From: WHSW01 sp963729075
GTDB lineage: Bacteria > Actinomycetota > Thermoleophilia > Solirubrobacterales > 70-9
DNA length: 64,000 nt
Assembly: GCA_963729075.1 (NCBI GenBank)
Contig: CAVSMU010000006.1
Coordinates: 1 to 64,000 of the forward strand
Direction: 5' to 3'
Shown: in pieces, positions 7,949 through 16,208 of the stretch
Layout: the number at the start of each line of letters is the position of its first letter
Position numbering within the stretch: position 1 is the stretch's first letter
Program-made: the position numbers and the translations under genes
The notes under the pieces: generated by a model
Told to the model about the DNA's origin: nothing
Databases searched by the model: none
The model's input: the letters and a program-made list of their open reading frames with translations, nothing else

Positions 7949-9118
7949 CGGCGCCACCGGGCTCTCTGCGCGAAGGGCCGCCATGTAGCGCTCGGCGACC
8001 ATCCGGTCGAAGGCGTGCACGTCGTACTCGTGCGTCGTGTAACGGCCTGCCGTGTAGCCGCGCGAGCGGACCCCCATCTGGGTCAGCTCGCAGACGTGCC
8101 AGTCCTGGCGGTTGACTTTGTCCCAGAAGTCGATCGCGTCGCTGGGATCGAAACCCTCGGCGGCGATCGTCTCGGGCTCGAACAGCCACTCGCAGGTGAC
8201 GGTCGTGTGCCCCGGGCTGCGCGGCCAAAGGGTGTGCAGCATCACGTAGTCCGGATGCAGCGAGACGAGCGCGTTCGGGAACAGCGCGTAGTAGTAGACC
8301 GAGCTCAGGTCGGCGGGCTCGAGGCCCGCGATCGGCGGTCGAGCGGGGTGGCCGCCGTTCTTGGACATCGTCCCGGCGCCCTCGTTGAGGGTCATCGAGC
8401 CGCCGCACCAGGCGCCGTCGCCGACCACGGCCTCGCCGCTGTCGTAGGAGCTGAGCGCGTTGAGCTCCGGGTGGACCCCCGGGCAGTGCAGGCACTCGTT
8501 GTAGTTCTCGGCGATCGCCTTCCAGTTGGCCTCGACCTCGTAAACGCGCTCGCCGCCGACTACGAGCTCGGGGGTGCGATAGCGGTCGAGCCAGCCGGCG
8601 AGGTCGCCGACGACCTCCGCGACCGGCCCCGCGACCCCCCCGAGGTCGACCATGACAAGCCCGCCGACGACCTCGGCGCGCAGCGGAGCGAGGCCGTAGC
8701 AGGAGCGGTCGAAGTCCTCGAGGCCCTCGGTCTTGCGGGCGCCGAGAAGCTCGCCGTCGAACCCGTACGACCAGGCGTGATAGGGACAGGTGATCCGAGC
8801 GCGGGTCCTACCGCGCTCCTCCTCGAAGAGCCGAGCGCCGCGGTGCCGGCAGACGTTGTGAAAGGCGCGCGGGACGCCGTCCTTGCCGCGGATGACGAAG
8901 AAGCTCTGGTCGCCGATCTCGCGCATCACCCACGCGCCGGGCTCGGCGATCGCCGAGACGTGGGCTGCGCAGATCCACCCGCGCCCGAAGAACTCGTGCA
9001 GCTCCCAATCGAGAACGGCCTGGTCCGTGAACGCGGGCGGCGGGAGCATCGTCGCGCGCTCGAGCGGCTCGAGCGTGCGCAGCACCTGTTCCGGGTCGAG
9101 CCGCAACCGCGGGCTCAT
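7946..9118 (-). CDS. Rieske non-heme iron oxygenase, alpha subunit (second of the pair)
   Basis: A 390-residue protein. The Rieske cluster ligands are C90-x-H92 (NVCRHRGARLF) and C111-x2-H114 (TCPYHAW). The mononuclear iron site is NYNECLHCPGVHP with His211 and His216. The electron-bridging position before it is Glu208, not the Asp usual in aromatic-ring dioxygenases. Glu there is a feature I associate with oxygenases of quaternary amines such as carnitine or glycine betaine. ATG 9118 overlaps the stop of the preceding Rieske gene (ATGA), so the two are translationally coupled. No ferredoxin or reductase gene is nearby, so electrons must come from elsewhere. The substrate is not determined. 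Confidence 0.9.
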   Translation of the reverse strand: MSPRLRLDPEQVLRTLEPLERATMLPPPAFTDQAVLDWELHEFFGRGWICAAHVSAIAEPGAWVMREIGDQSFFVIRGKDGVPRAFHNVCRHRGARLFEEERGRTRARITCPYHAWSYGFDGELLGARKTEGLEDFDRSCYGLAPLRAEVVGGLVMVDLGGVAGPVAEVVGDLAGWLDRYRTPELVVGGERVYEVEANWKAIAENYNECLHCPGVHPELNALSSYDSGEAVVGDGAWCGGSMTLNEGAGTMSKNGGHPARPPIAGLEPADLSSVYYYALFPNALVSLHPDYVMLHTLWPRSPGHTTVTCEWLFEPETIAAEGFDPSDAIDFWDKVNRQDWHVCELTQMGVRSRGYTAGRYTTHEYDVHAFDRMVAERYMAALRAESPVAP

Positions 9119-10254
9119 CCGCCCACCTCGCCGAGGTCGGCGCGGATTCGGTCCGCAAACCAGCCGACCGCTCCCTCCTTGGCCGCCAGCGGCCCCGGGT
9201 GATACCCGTGCGTCTTGATCCCGCGCTGCACCGCCGCGACGAGGTCGATGTCCTCGTCGAGGACGCCGGTGTTCACGTGGGTGTTGAGGCGCTGGGCGAG
9301 GCGCGTCAGCGGGCCCCGATTGGGTGGGCCGAAGCATCCCCAGACGTCCCGCGTCTCGCCGGTTCCCGCCGGCACCATCTGCCAGACGGTGACCTGGTCC
9401 GGGTGCAGGTCGATCGTGGTGTTCGGGTAGACGAACGCGTAGCGCCACGCATGACGGTCCTCCGGCTCGAGCCCTGGCATCGGCTGCACGACCCGCTGGT
9501 AGAGGCGCTCGAGCCGGTTCGCGGACGGCTTGTCGCGAAGCGGCGCGTCGAACCACGCCCAGCCGTCGTGGAGCTCGAACGAGTAGCGCTTGTAGTCATA
9601 GAGCCGCATCAGCCCCGGGTGGGCGATCGGCACGTGATAGCCCTCGAGGTAGTTCTCCGCCACCAGCTTCCAGTTCGCGGGCTGGCTCGTCTCACCGAAG
9701 TCCGAGAAGCGAACCAGGTCCGGAAGCCCGTAGCGCTCGAGCCGGCTCGCGAGCTCGCCGGTCGTCTCCGCGAGCGACGGTGCGTCGGGGTCGAGGTTGA
9801 CGAACAGGAGCCCGGCGAGCGACTCGACCCGGGCGCCGATCAGGCCCAGCTTCGACTTGTCGAGCCGGTCACCGAAGCCACGGTGCTCGGGCACACCGAG
9901 CAGGCGCCCGTCGGTCGCGTTGTAGGTCCAGCCGTGATAGCGGCAGCGGATCGCCTTCTTGCACTGGCCGGCGCCGGTCAGAAGCTGCGAGCCGCGATGC
10001 CGGCAGACGTTGCGAAAGGCGCGGATCTCGCCGTCATCGCCGCGCAGCACGAGGACCGGCTGGTCGCCGGCCACCGCGGTCAGGTAGCGCCCCGGCTCGG
10101 GCAGGTCGCCGACATGCCCGGCGTATTGCCAGGTCCGGGAGAAAATCGTCTCCAGCTCATGCTGAAGGACCGCGGCGTCGAGGTAGAAGCGCGGGTCGAG
10201 GGCCTGCGGGACGCTCGTCGTCGTCGCGTTCGATGCAGCGCCGCTTCCGTCCAC
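9115..10254 (-). CDS. Rieske non-heme iron oxygenase, alpha subunit (first of the pair)
   Basis: About 379 residues from GTG 10254, which has GGAGGG eight to ten bases upstream. An earlier in-frame ATG at 10300 would put operator-like site B inside the coding region and is less likely. The Rieske ligands are C84-x-H86 and C104-x2-H107 (CRYHGWT). The iron motif NYLEGYHVPIAHPG has His207, His212 and bridging Glu204. It is related to, but clearly distinct from, the downstream Rieske protein. They could be two subunits, successive oxygenases, or two substrate variants. It is first in a two-gene operon that diverges from the acyl-CoA gene set across site B. Confidence 0.88.
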   Translation of the reverse strand: MDGSGAASNATTTSVPQALDPRFYLDAAVLQHELETIFSRTWQYAGHVGDLPEPGRYLTAVAGDQPVLVLRGDDGEIRAFRNVCRHRGSQLLTGAGQCKKAIRCRYHGWTYNATDGRLLGVPEHRGFGDRLDKSKLGLIGARVESLAGLLFVNLDPDAPSLAETTGELASRLERYGLPDLVRFSDFGETSQPANWKLVAENYLEGYHVPIAHPGLMRLYDYKRYSFELHDGWAWFDAPLRDKPSANRLERLYQRVVQPMPGLEPEDRHAWRYAFVYPNTTIDLHPDQVTVWQMVPAGTGETRDVWGCFGPPNRGPLTRLAQRLNTHVNTGVLDEDIDLVAAVQRGIKTHGYHPGPLAAKEGAVGWFADRIRADLGEVGG

Positions 10255-10277
10255 CGCTCCCTCGCCCTCCCGCTGTG

Positions 10278-10293
10278 TTAACTTTGTAGTCAA
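10278..10293. promoter_or_regulatory. Shared operator-like site B (TTTGTAGTCAA core)
   Basis: TTAACTTTGTAGTCAA, an imperfect TTRAC-N6-GTCAA inverted repeat. It sits 24 bp before the Rieske operon start (10254) and 29 bp before the divergent small gene at 10322, an ideal position to control both. Confidence 0.6.
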
Positions 10294-10321
10294 CTGCATC
10301 AAGATGCTATCGTAGCGCACA

Positions 10322-10639
10322 GTGGAGCGCAACGGAAGGGCATGGCTCTCGCTCACCCCGGAGCCCGAGCAGGAGTTGCCGCGTGCGATCGCGGCCCTGC
10401 GCGCCGGCGGCGACCCGTCGCCGGCGGCGGTCTTTACGGAGGCCGATCGGATCGAGCGATTGGTGCTCGGCGGCCGGCGTGAGAGCTGGCGGCGGTGGCT
10501 GCTCGAGACGCGGCAACTGGCCGAGCAGGGGCAGGAGGCCCAGCCCGACGAGGCGCGCCTGGCGCTCGATGTGATCGACAACCACGACGCCCTTGAGCTC
10601 GGACTGGAGCGCAGGGAGACAGGAGCGAAGCGCAGATGA
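10322..10639 (+). CDS. Small protein of unknown function, coupled to acyl-CoA dehydrogenase
   Basis: A 105-residue ORF from GTG 10322. Its TGA overlaps the ATG of the acyl-CoA dehydrogenase (ATGA at 10636-10639), which argues that it is translated. I do not recognise a family. The protein is charged and probably helical, rich in Glu, Arg and Leu, with RIERLVLGGRRESWRRWLLE mid-protein. It has no signal peptide, membrane span or cysteine motif. As first gene after operator-like site B it may be an accessory to the acyl-CoA pathway. Its short length means a chance ORF cannot be fully excluded. Confidence 0.6.
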   Translation: MERNGRAWLSLTPEPEQELPRAIAALRAGGDPSPAAVFTEADRIERLVLGGRRESWRRWLLETRQLAEQGQEAQPDEARLALDVIDNHDALELGLERRETGAKRR

Positions 10640-11850
10640 CGATGACGACCGAGGCCCCGGCCGTGCTCGACCCGACCAGCCTGCCGCTGGAGCTGACCCC
10701 CGAGCTCGAGGAGCTTCGCGAGCGCGCGCGGCGCTTCGTCGACGAAGTCCTCATCCCGCTCGAGCCCGAGGCCGAGCGACTGCACGGCCGCCTGCCGCAG
10801 GAGACCATCGACCGGATCAAGCAGGAAGGGATCGCCGCGCGCCTCAACGGCGGCCTGCACTCGCCCGCGTACGGCGGCCAGGGCTGGTCGCGCATGGAGT
10901 GGTCGCTGGTCGAGGAGCAGTTCGGGCGCTCGACCAACGGCATCTATTGGCACATCCCGAACGCCTACAACGTCTGGGACAGCGCGTCCGAGGCCCAGCG
11001 CGAGCGCTACCTGCGCCCCGCGATCGCGGGCGAGCTCAAGGACGCATACGCTGTCACCGAATCCGGCGCCGGCTCCGACCCTTCCGGGATCGAGACGACC
11101 GCGACGCCCACCGACGCCGGCTACCGGCTAAACGGCGAGAAGTGGTTCGTCACCAGCGGCGACGTCGCCCAGGTGCTGATCGTGATGGCGAACGTGATCG
11201 ACGGGAGCGAGACGTTGCCCACCCTGTTCCTGGTCCACAGCGATGCCTCGGGGGTCGAGTACGTGGACGATCAGCCCTTCACGCACAACTATCCGGAGGG
11301 CCATCCGACGATTCGCTTCACCGACGTCGAGGTCGACGCCGACGCGGTCGTCGGGGAGGTCGGCGCGGGCGACGACCTCCAGCGCCAGTGGTTCACCGAG
11401 GAGCGGCTTGCGATCGCGGCCCGCGGGGTCGGGGCGATGTGGCGGCTGCTCGACGAGACCGTCCAGTGGGCGTGCGCGCGCGAGCAGGGCGGCTCGCGGA
11501 TCTACGACTACCAGGGCGTCTCGTTCCCGCTCGCCGACTCGGCAGCGGACGCGGCGGCGGGACGGCTGCTGACGCTGTCGGTGGCGGCGCTCGCCGACGC
11601 CGGCGCCGACGCGAAGGTGATCCATCACAAGGCGTCGATGGCGAAGCTGTTCGTCTCCGAGGCCGCCTGGCGCTGTGCCGATCGCTGCGTCCAGGCGTTC
11701 GGCGGCCGAGGCTACATGCGCTCGAACGTCGCGGAGCGACTGCTCCGCGAGATCCGGGTCGACCGGATCTGGGAGGGCACGAGCGAGATCCAGCGGCTGA
11801 TCGTCGCTCGCGGCCTCGAGCGCCGGGGCGTGGAGCGGATCCTGCACTAG
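10636..11850 (+). CDS. Acyl-CoA dehydrogenase
   Basis: A 404-residue FAD flavoprotein. AYAVTESGAGSDPSG is the FAD/substrate-binding signature near residues 135-149. KWFVTSG follows, and FGGRGYMRSN with RIWEGTSEIQRLIVARGL lies at the C-terminus. The Glu in the WEGTSEIQ segment is at the position of the catalytic base of short-chain enzymes. It would introduce a C2-C3 double bond into an acyl-CoA and pass electrons to ETF. It is followed 30 bp later by an acyl-CoA synthetase and then a 3-hydroxyacyl-CoA dehydrogenase, a beta-oxidation-like order in which no hydratase is adjacent. Confidence 0.93.
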   Translation: MTMTTEAPAVLDPTSLPLELTPELEELRERARRFVDEVLIPLEPEAERLHGRLPQETIDRIKQEGIAARLNGGLHSPAYGGQGWSRMEWSLVEEQFGRSTNGIYWHIPNAYNVWDSASEAQRERYLRPAIAGELKDAYAVTESGAGSDPSGIETTATPTDAGYRLNGEKWFVTSGDVAQVLIVMANVIDGSETLPTLFLVHSDASGVEYVDDQPFTHNYPEGHPTIRFTDVEVDADAVVGEVGAGDDLQRQWFTEERLAIAARGVGAMWRLLDETVQWACAREQGGSRIYDYQGVSFPLADSAADAAAGRLLTLSVAALADAGADAKVIHHKASMAKLFVSEAAWRCADRCVQAFGGRGYMRSNVAERLLREIRVDRIWEGTSEIQRLIVARGLERRGVERILH

Positions 11851-11879
11851 CCGCCGCGTCGGCGAAACTGCACACACAC

Positions 11880-13955
11880 ATGGACCTGACCCCGTTGCTC
11901 TCACCGCGCTCGATCGCGGTCGTCGGCGCCAACGACCGGCCGGGCTCGTACGCCGACAACGTGCTCGCGAACCTCGACCGCTCGGGGTTCCCGGGCCCCG
12001 TTTGGGGCGTAAACCCGAAGCGCGCCGGCTCGCGGGTGCGCGACCGCGACTGCTTCGCCACGCTCGCCGACCTCCCGCAGGCGCCGGATGCGGTCGTCGT
12101 AGCGATCCCCGCCGCGGGCGTGGCGGAGTCGGTCCGTGAGGCGGGCGAGCTCGGCTGCGGCGGCGCCGTCGTGATCTCGGCGGGCTTCGGCGAGATCGAG
12201 GCCGGGGCGGAGCTCGAGGCCGAGCTTCGCGATGCAGCGCTGGCGACCGGGCTGCCGATCTGCGGCCCGAACTGCAACGGGATCGTCTCGGCCCCCGCGC
12301 GGGCGGGGATGTGGGGCGACTCGGTCCAGGATCTCGACCCGGGCCCGGTGGCGATGGTCTCCCAGAGCGGCAACGTCGCCGTCAACGCGCTCGGCTCCCG
12401 GCGCGGGATCCAGTGGCACACGCTGATCTCGACCGGCAACCAGGTCGTCTGCGACGCCAGCGACTGGCTTGCCGCGCTCTGCGAGCTCGACGGGGTGCGC
12501 TCGGTGGCCCTCTTCCTCGAGTCGGACGGCGACGGGCCGCGGCTCGCCGAGGCTCTCGCGCGCGCTGCCGAGGAGCGGATCGGGGTCGCGGTGCTGAAGG
12601 TCGGCTCGTCGGCGGCGGGAGCCGGCGCCGCGGCGGCGCACACCGGCTCGCTCGCCGGCGACCATCGCGTCTTTCGCGCGCTGATCGAGGAGGCCGGGGG
12701 CGCATGGGCGACCAACCCGCACGAGCTGCTCGAGCTCGCGCGCGCCCTGTCGGAACCGCGGGCGCGGCCTCGCGGCGATGGCGGGTTGGCCGTCCTCACG
12801 TGCTCCGGCGGCGACTCGGGCGTCGCCGCCGATGAGGCGGAGGAGGCCGAGCTCGAGCTGCCCACGTTCGCGGAGACGACGCATGCGGCGCTCACCGATC
12901 TTCTCCCCCACGCGGCGACGGTCACGAACCCGCTCGACTACACGGCGATGATCTGGGGCGACTCGGAGGCGCTGCGCCGGATCGTGGTCGCGGTCGGCGC
13001 CGACCCGGCGATCGACCAGCTGTTGATGATCTACGACCACCCGCACGACCTCTCCCCCGAGACGGAGGAGTCATGGGCAGCGGTGCGCGCGGGAATCGTC
13101 GCCGGCGCCGCCGACACGGACGCCGCCACCCTCGTCGCCTCGACGCTGCCCGACCTGATCGACGAGACCGCGACCCGCGAGCTGGCGGCGCACGGCGTCC
13201 CGGCGATCGCCGGGCTCTCGACCGCGCTCGCCTGCGCGCGCGAGCTCCGCCGCCCGCTCGGCGACGCGGCCCGCCTGCGCGAGATCGCCGTGGCCGCGCG
13301 CGTCGCCGCTCACCCGAACGGAGATGGGTCCTGGCTCGGGGAGGCCGAGGCGAAGGAGCTGCTGCGCTCGGCGAGCGTTGCGGTCCCGGCGGGCCGGATC
13401 GCCGTCGACGCAGACGACGCGGTCGCCGTCGCGAACGAGGTCGGTTGGCCGGTCGCCATGAAGCTCTCCGGACCCGCCCTTCAGCACAAGACCGACGCCG
13501 GGGCGCTCGTCCTCGCGCTCGCCGACGAGTCCGCCGTTCGCGAGGCGGACGCGCGGCTGCGGGCGCTGCCGGTCGCCGACGGAGCGGACGTGCTGGTCGA
13601 GCGAATGACCCCCGGCGCGATCGAGGTGTTCGTCGCCGCGCGCACGGACGGCGTCGTGCCCGCGCTGGCGATCGGCCTCGGGGGGATCTGGGCCGAGGCG
13701 TTCGACGACATCGCGATCGTGCCCCTGCCGGCGACCGAGAAGCGGATCGAGCAGGCGCTCGGCTCGCTCTGGGCCGCCGCCGTGCTCACCGGCGGCCGCG
13801 GCACCGCGCCGCCCGACGTCGCCGCGCTCGCGACGCTCGCCGCGCACGTCGGCGAGCTGGCGCTCGAGCGCCGGTTGGCGCTGCTGGAGCTCAACCCGGT
13901 AGCGGTCGGCGGCGAAGGCGCCGTCGCGCTTGACGCGCTCGCGCGGATCTCCTAG
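11880..13955 (+). CDS. Acyl-CoA synthetase (ADP-forming) family, fused alpha and beta parts
   Basis: A 691-residue protein from ATG 11880. The N-terminal CoA-binding domain (SIAVVGANDRPGSYADNV) leads to succinyl-CoA-synthetase-like domains with ICGPNCNGI and VSQSGNVAVN. AAAHTGSLAGDH near residues 246-257 contains the His in the position of the phosphohistidine loop. The C-terminal third (EAEAKELLRSASVAVPAGR) is an ATP-grasp domain with PVAMKLSGPALQHKTDAGAL. Such enzymes link an acid to CoA, or make acid plus ATP in reverse. In this operon it probably activates the carboxylic substrate for the neighbouring acyl-CoA dehydrogenase. The substrate is unknown. Confidence 0.9.
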   Translation: MDLTPLLSPRSIAVVGANDRPGSYADNVLANLDRSGFPGPVWGVNPKRAGSRVRDRDCFATLADLPQAPDAVVVAIPAAGVAESVREAGELGCGGAVVISAGFGEIEAGAELEAELRDAALATGLPICGPNCNGIVSAPARAGMWGDSVQDLDPGPVAMVSQSGNVAVNALGSRRGIQWHTLISTGNQVVCDASDWLAALCELDGVRSVALFLESDGDGPRLAEALARAAEERIGVAVLKVGSSAAGAGAAAAHTGSLAGDHRVFRALIEEAGGAWATNPHELLELARALSEPRARPRGDGGLAVLTCSGGDSGVAADEAEEAELELPTFAETTHAALTDLLPHAATVTNPLDYTAMIWGDSEALRRIVVAVGADPAIDQLLMIYDHPHDLSPETEESWAAVRAGIVAGAADTDAATLVASTLPDLIDETATRELAAHGVPAIAGLSTALACARELRRPLGDAARLREIAVAARVAAHPNGDGSWLGEAEAKELLRSASVAVPAGRIAVDADDAVAVANEVGWPVAMKLSGPALQHKTDAGALVLALADESAVREADARLRALPVADGADVLVERMTPGAIEVFVAARTDGVVPALAIGLGGIWAEAFDDIAIVPLPATEKRIEQALGSLWAAAVLTGGRGTAPPDVAALATLAAHVGELALERRLALLELNPVAVGGEGAVALDALARIS

Positions 13956-13959
13956 GGCG

Positions 13960-14820
13960 ATGGCGGCCGAGATCGAGACCGTGGGCATCGTCGGCGCCGG
14001 GTTCATGGGCTCCGGCGTGGCCGAGTCGGTCGCCCGCGCCGGGCTGGCGACCAAGGTCCACGAGCCCGCGAGCGCCCCGCTCGAGCACTCGCGCGAGCGG
14101 GTTGCGGGCTCCGTGGCGCGCGCGGTCAGGGGCGGGAAGCTCGACGAGGTCGAGGCGAAGGCTCTGATCGACATGATCGAGTGGACCGAGGACCCGGGTG
14201 AGCTCGCCGACTGCGATCTCGTCGTCGAGGCGGTGACCGAGGAACCCGCCGTCAAGGCGCAGGTCTTCACCGACCTCGACCGGCTCCTCTCCGAGGAGGC
14301 GATCATCGCCTCGAACACGTCCTCGATCCCGATCGCCCAGCTCGCCGCCGCGACCGAGCGTCGCGACCGCGTGATCGGCCTGCACTTCTTCAGCCCGGTG
14401 CCGGTCATGCGGTTGGTCGAGTTGGTCGTCGGCATCGACACCAGCGACCAGACCGTCGCTCGCTGCGAGGTGTTCGCCGAGCGGATCGGCAAGCGGCCGA
14501 TCCGGACGAAGGATCGCTCCGGGTTCATCGTCAACATGCTGCTCGTCCCCTACCTGATGGCGGGGGTTCGCATGTACGAGGACGGGTTCGCCACCCGGGA
14601 GGCGATCGACGAGGCGATGCGGCTGGGTTGCGGGCACCCGATGGGCCCGCTCGAGCTCGCGGACTTCATCGGCCTCGACGTGCTCTACGCGGTCTGCGAC
14701 TCCCTGTTCGAGGAGTTCAAGCGCGCCGAATACGCGCCGCCGCCGCTCATGAAGCGGATGGTGGTCTCCGGCCACCTCGGCCGCAAGACGGGCCGCGGCT
14801 TCTACGAGTACGACGCTTAG
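13960..14820 (+). CDS. 3-hydroxyacyl-CoA dehydrogenase (3-hydroxybutyryl-CoA type)
   Basis: A 286-residue protein from ATG 13960, four bases after the synthetase stop. The NAD site is VGIVGAGFMGSGVAESVARAG. VVEAVTEEPAVKAQVF and SNTSSIPI follow, and GLHFFSPVPVMRLVE carries the catalytic His. RSGFIVNMLLVPYLMAG and GCGHPMGPLELADFIGLD mark the C-terminal dimer domain, and the protein ends in GRKTGRGFYEYDA. Length and motifs match single-domain FadB2/Hbd enzymes. It oxidises 3-hydroxyacyl-CoA to the 3-keto form as the last enzyme in this operon. It converges with the next gene with a 4-bp stop overlap. Confidence 0.93.
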   Translation: MAAEIETVGIVGAGFMGSGVAESVARAGLATKVHEPASAPLEHSRERVAGSVARAVRGGKLDEVEAKALIDMIEWTEDPGELADCDLVVEAVTEEPAVKAQVFTDLDRLLSEEAIIASNTSSIPIAQLAAATERRDRVIGLHFFSPVPVMRLVELVVGIDTSDQTVARCEVFAERIGKRPIRTKDRSGFIVNMLLVPYLMAGVRMYEDGFATREAIDEAMRLGCGHPMGPLELADFIGLDVLYAVCDSLFEEFKRAEYAPPPLMKRMVVSGHLGRKTGRGFYEYDA

Positions 14821-15554
14821 GCAACCCTGAACTCGAGCTCGGAGATCGTCTGGTTGCCGCTGCGATCGATCGACTGCACCTCGATCTTGTACTTCGGCCC
14901 GGGTTCCAGGTACTCGGGCGGGATCGTGACGCTCGTGGCCGAGGCGGGCAGCTCTGCCTGGAACACGCGCAGCGGGTCCTCCCGCTCGACGATCACGCGG
15001 TAGCCGGAGATCTTGACCTTTCCGGTCTCGGCGACCGGCTCCCACCGCGCCACCGCTGCGTCGCGGGGCACCGTCGCACCCTCCGTGGGGGCGGTGATCC
15101 GGGGCCCGTCGGGGATCGCGTGGCTGAATCGCGCCTTGCCCACGAGTTTGCGGCCCTCGATCGTCCGGCCGGCGAAGCGGTACATGCCCGCTGGGAAGCG
15201 CCGCTTGAACTTCTCCAGCGGCAGCTCGTCGAACGGGGGCTCGTTGCTCTCCGTGAACAGCTCGGTGAGGCCGAAGTTCTTCAGCCGCCCCTCGGCGTTC
15301 ACGTCGACGATCCGCTTGCCGTCCGGGCTCGTGATCGTCATCGAGCGCCAGGGCTCGCCGTCCAGGAACGCCTGCAGGCCGGCGTCGCCGTCGGTGGCGT
15401 TGACCTCGACGATCATCGTCGCCTCCTCGAGCTGGATCGGCTTCGCCGCCCTGCCGGCTCGTGAGCTCGAGCCGGAGCTCGCCACGGCGATCCCGGCCAA
15501 CCCCGAGCAGGTTGCCAGCACGACGACGATCGGCGTACGAAGGCGGTGGGACAT
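14817..15554 (-). CDS. Secreted protein with a fibronectin-III-like C-terminal domain, function unknown
   Basis: About 245 residues from ATG 15554 (GGAGGA upstream). The N-terminal signal is RLRTPIVVVLATCSGLAGIAVASSGSS in two parts, Arg-rich then hydrophobic. The middle portion has FLDGEPWRSMTITSPDGKRI and GLTELFTESNEPPFDELP. The C-terminal half has PRITAPTEGATVPRDAAVARW and YRVIVEREDP, a beta-sandwich pattern resembling FN3/Ig domains. I cannot assign a function. Its promoter carries 11-bp direct repeats (15601-15620) almost identical to those before the response regulator at 49666-50340, so it may be a target of that two-component system. Confidence 0.75.
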   Translation of the reverse strand: MSHRLRTPIVVVLATCSGLAGIAVASSGSSSRAGRAAKPIQLEEATMIVEVNATDGDAGLQAFLDGEPWRSMTITSPDGKRIVDVNAEGRLKNFGLTELFTESNEPPFDELPLEKFKRRFPAGMYRFAGRTIEGRKLVGKARFSHAIPDGPRITAPTEGATVPRDAAVARWEPVAETGKVKISGYRVIVEREDPLRVFQAELPASATSVTIPPEYLEPGPKYKIEVQSIDRSGNQTISELEFRVA

Positions 15555-15600
15555 CGGCGCTCCTCCCGGTCGTTGGTCGATCACCAGGGATAGACGCGCC

Positions 15601-15620
15601 GGATGAGAGCGAGATGAGAG
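15601..15620 (-). promoter_or_regulatory. Paired 11-bp direct repeats TCTCATC-N4-TCTCATC
   Basis: On the minus strand, two TCTCATC heptamers are spaced exactly 11 bp apart, 47-66 bp before the start of the secreted protein gene. A -10-like TCTATC lies about 7 bp downstream. This is the usual geometry of an OmpR-family activator site over a weak -35. The same pair occurs at 50365-50382. Confidence 0.55.
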
Positions 15621-15639
15621 CCGAGTTTGCGCGGCGCGA

Positions 15640-16110
15640 TTAGCCGCCGGCCGCCTCGATCCGGGGCTCGATGACGATCTCCGCGCTGAGGCTGTTGGCG
15701 ATGAAGCACTCCTCGTGGGCGAGCCCGACGTAGCGCCTCACCCGCTCCTCGTCCACGGCGCCCTCGATGACGATCCGCGGACGCAGCGTGATCAGCGTGA
15801 TGCGCATCGGCTCGCTGTCCTCGGGCATCACCGCCGAAGCCTCGTCGGTGTAGGCGACGACGTTGAGCCGCGCCCGAGCCATGATCGCGAGGAACGAGAG
15901 CAGCTGGCACGAGCTCGCGGCGACGAGGAGCAGCTGCTCGGGGTTCTGAAGCTCGGCAGCGCCGCGAAATGCGGGGTCGCTGCTGAGCTTCAGCCTCGCG
16001 GGCGCCGGCGGCGACGAGACCGTGTGCGTGCGGTCGTAGTGGTCGTAGCCGTCCGCCGTCGCGCCGCTCCACTCGAGCCGGGAGGAGTAGTTGTGGGTCT
16101 TGCCCGTCAT
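15640..16110 (-). CDS. OsmC family protein (peroxidase-like)
   Basis: A 156-residue protein with the OsmC/Ohr fold. The two conserved cysteines are in LLLVAASSCQLLSFLA near residue 68 and in LAHEECFIANSLS near residue 134. The partner sequence NPEQLLLVAASS is also typical. These proteins reduce organic hydroperoxides with a dithiol cycle. It diverges from the oxidoreductase at 16209 across operator-like site C, so the two may be co-regulated. A role in removing peroxides made by the neighbouring flavin and Rieske enzymes is possible but is inference. Confidence 0.88.
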   Translation of the reverse strand: MTGKTHNYSSRLEWSGATADGYDHYDRTHTVSSPPAPARLKLSSDPAFRGAAELQNPEQLLLVAASSCQLLSFLAIMARARLNVVAYTDEASAVMPEDSEPMRITLITLRPRIVIEGAVDEERVRRYVGLAHEECFIANSLSAEIVIEPRIEAAGG

Positions 16111-16167
16111 GGCCCGCCGAGGAGGCTGTCGGGAGAACCGGGCGAGATCAAGCGATCAGCCTATTCA

Positions 16168-16183
16168 TTGACCTTGTAGTCAA
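16168..16183. promoter_or_regulatory. Shared operator-like site C (perfect TTGAC-N6-GTCAA)
   Basis: TTGACCTTGTAGTCAA, the best copy of the repeated motif with perfect 5-bp arms. It lies 25 bp before the oxidoreductase start (16209) and 57 bp before the OsmC start (16110). Its inner bases CTTGTA match site A exactly. Confidence 0.62.
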
Positions 16184-16208
16184 CTGGACAATCTGCTACG
16201 GTCCCGGC

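Noticed and set aside
10254..10953. Longer N-terminus of the first Rieske protein
   Set aside because: The open frame extends far upstream but would run antisense through the divergent small gene and dehydrogenase start and include site B; the GTG at 10254 has the ribosome-binding site.
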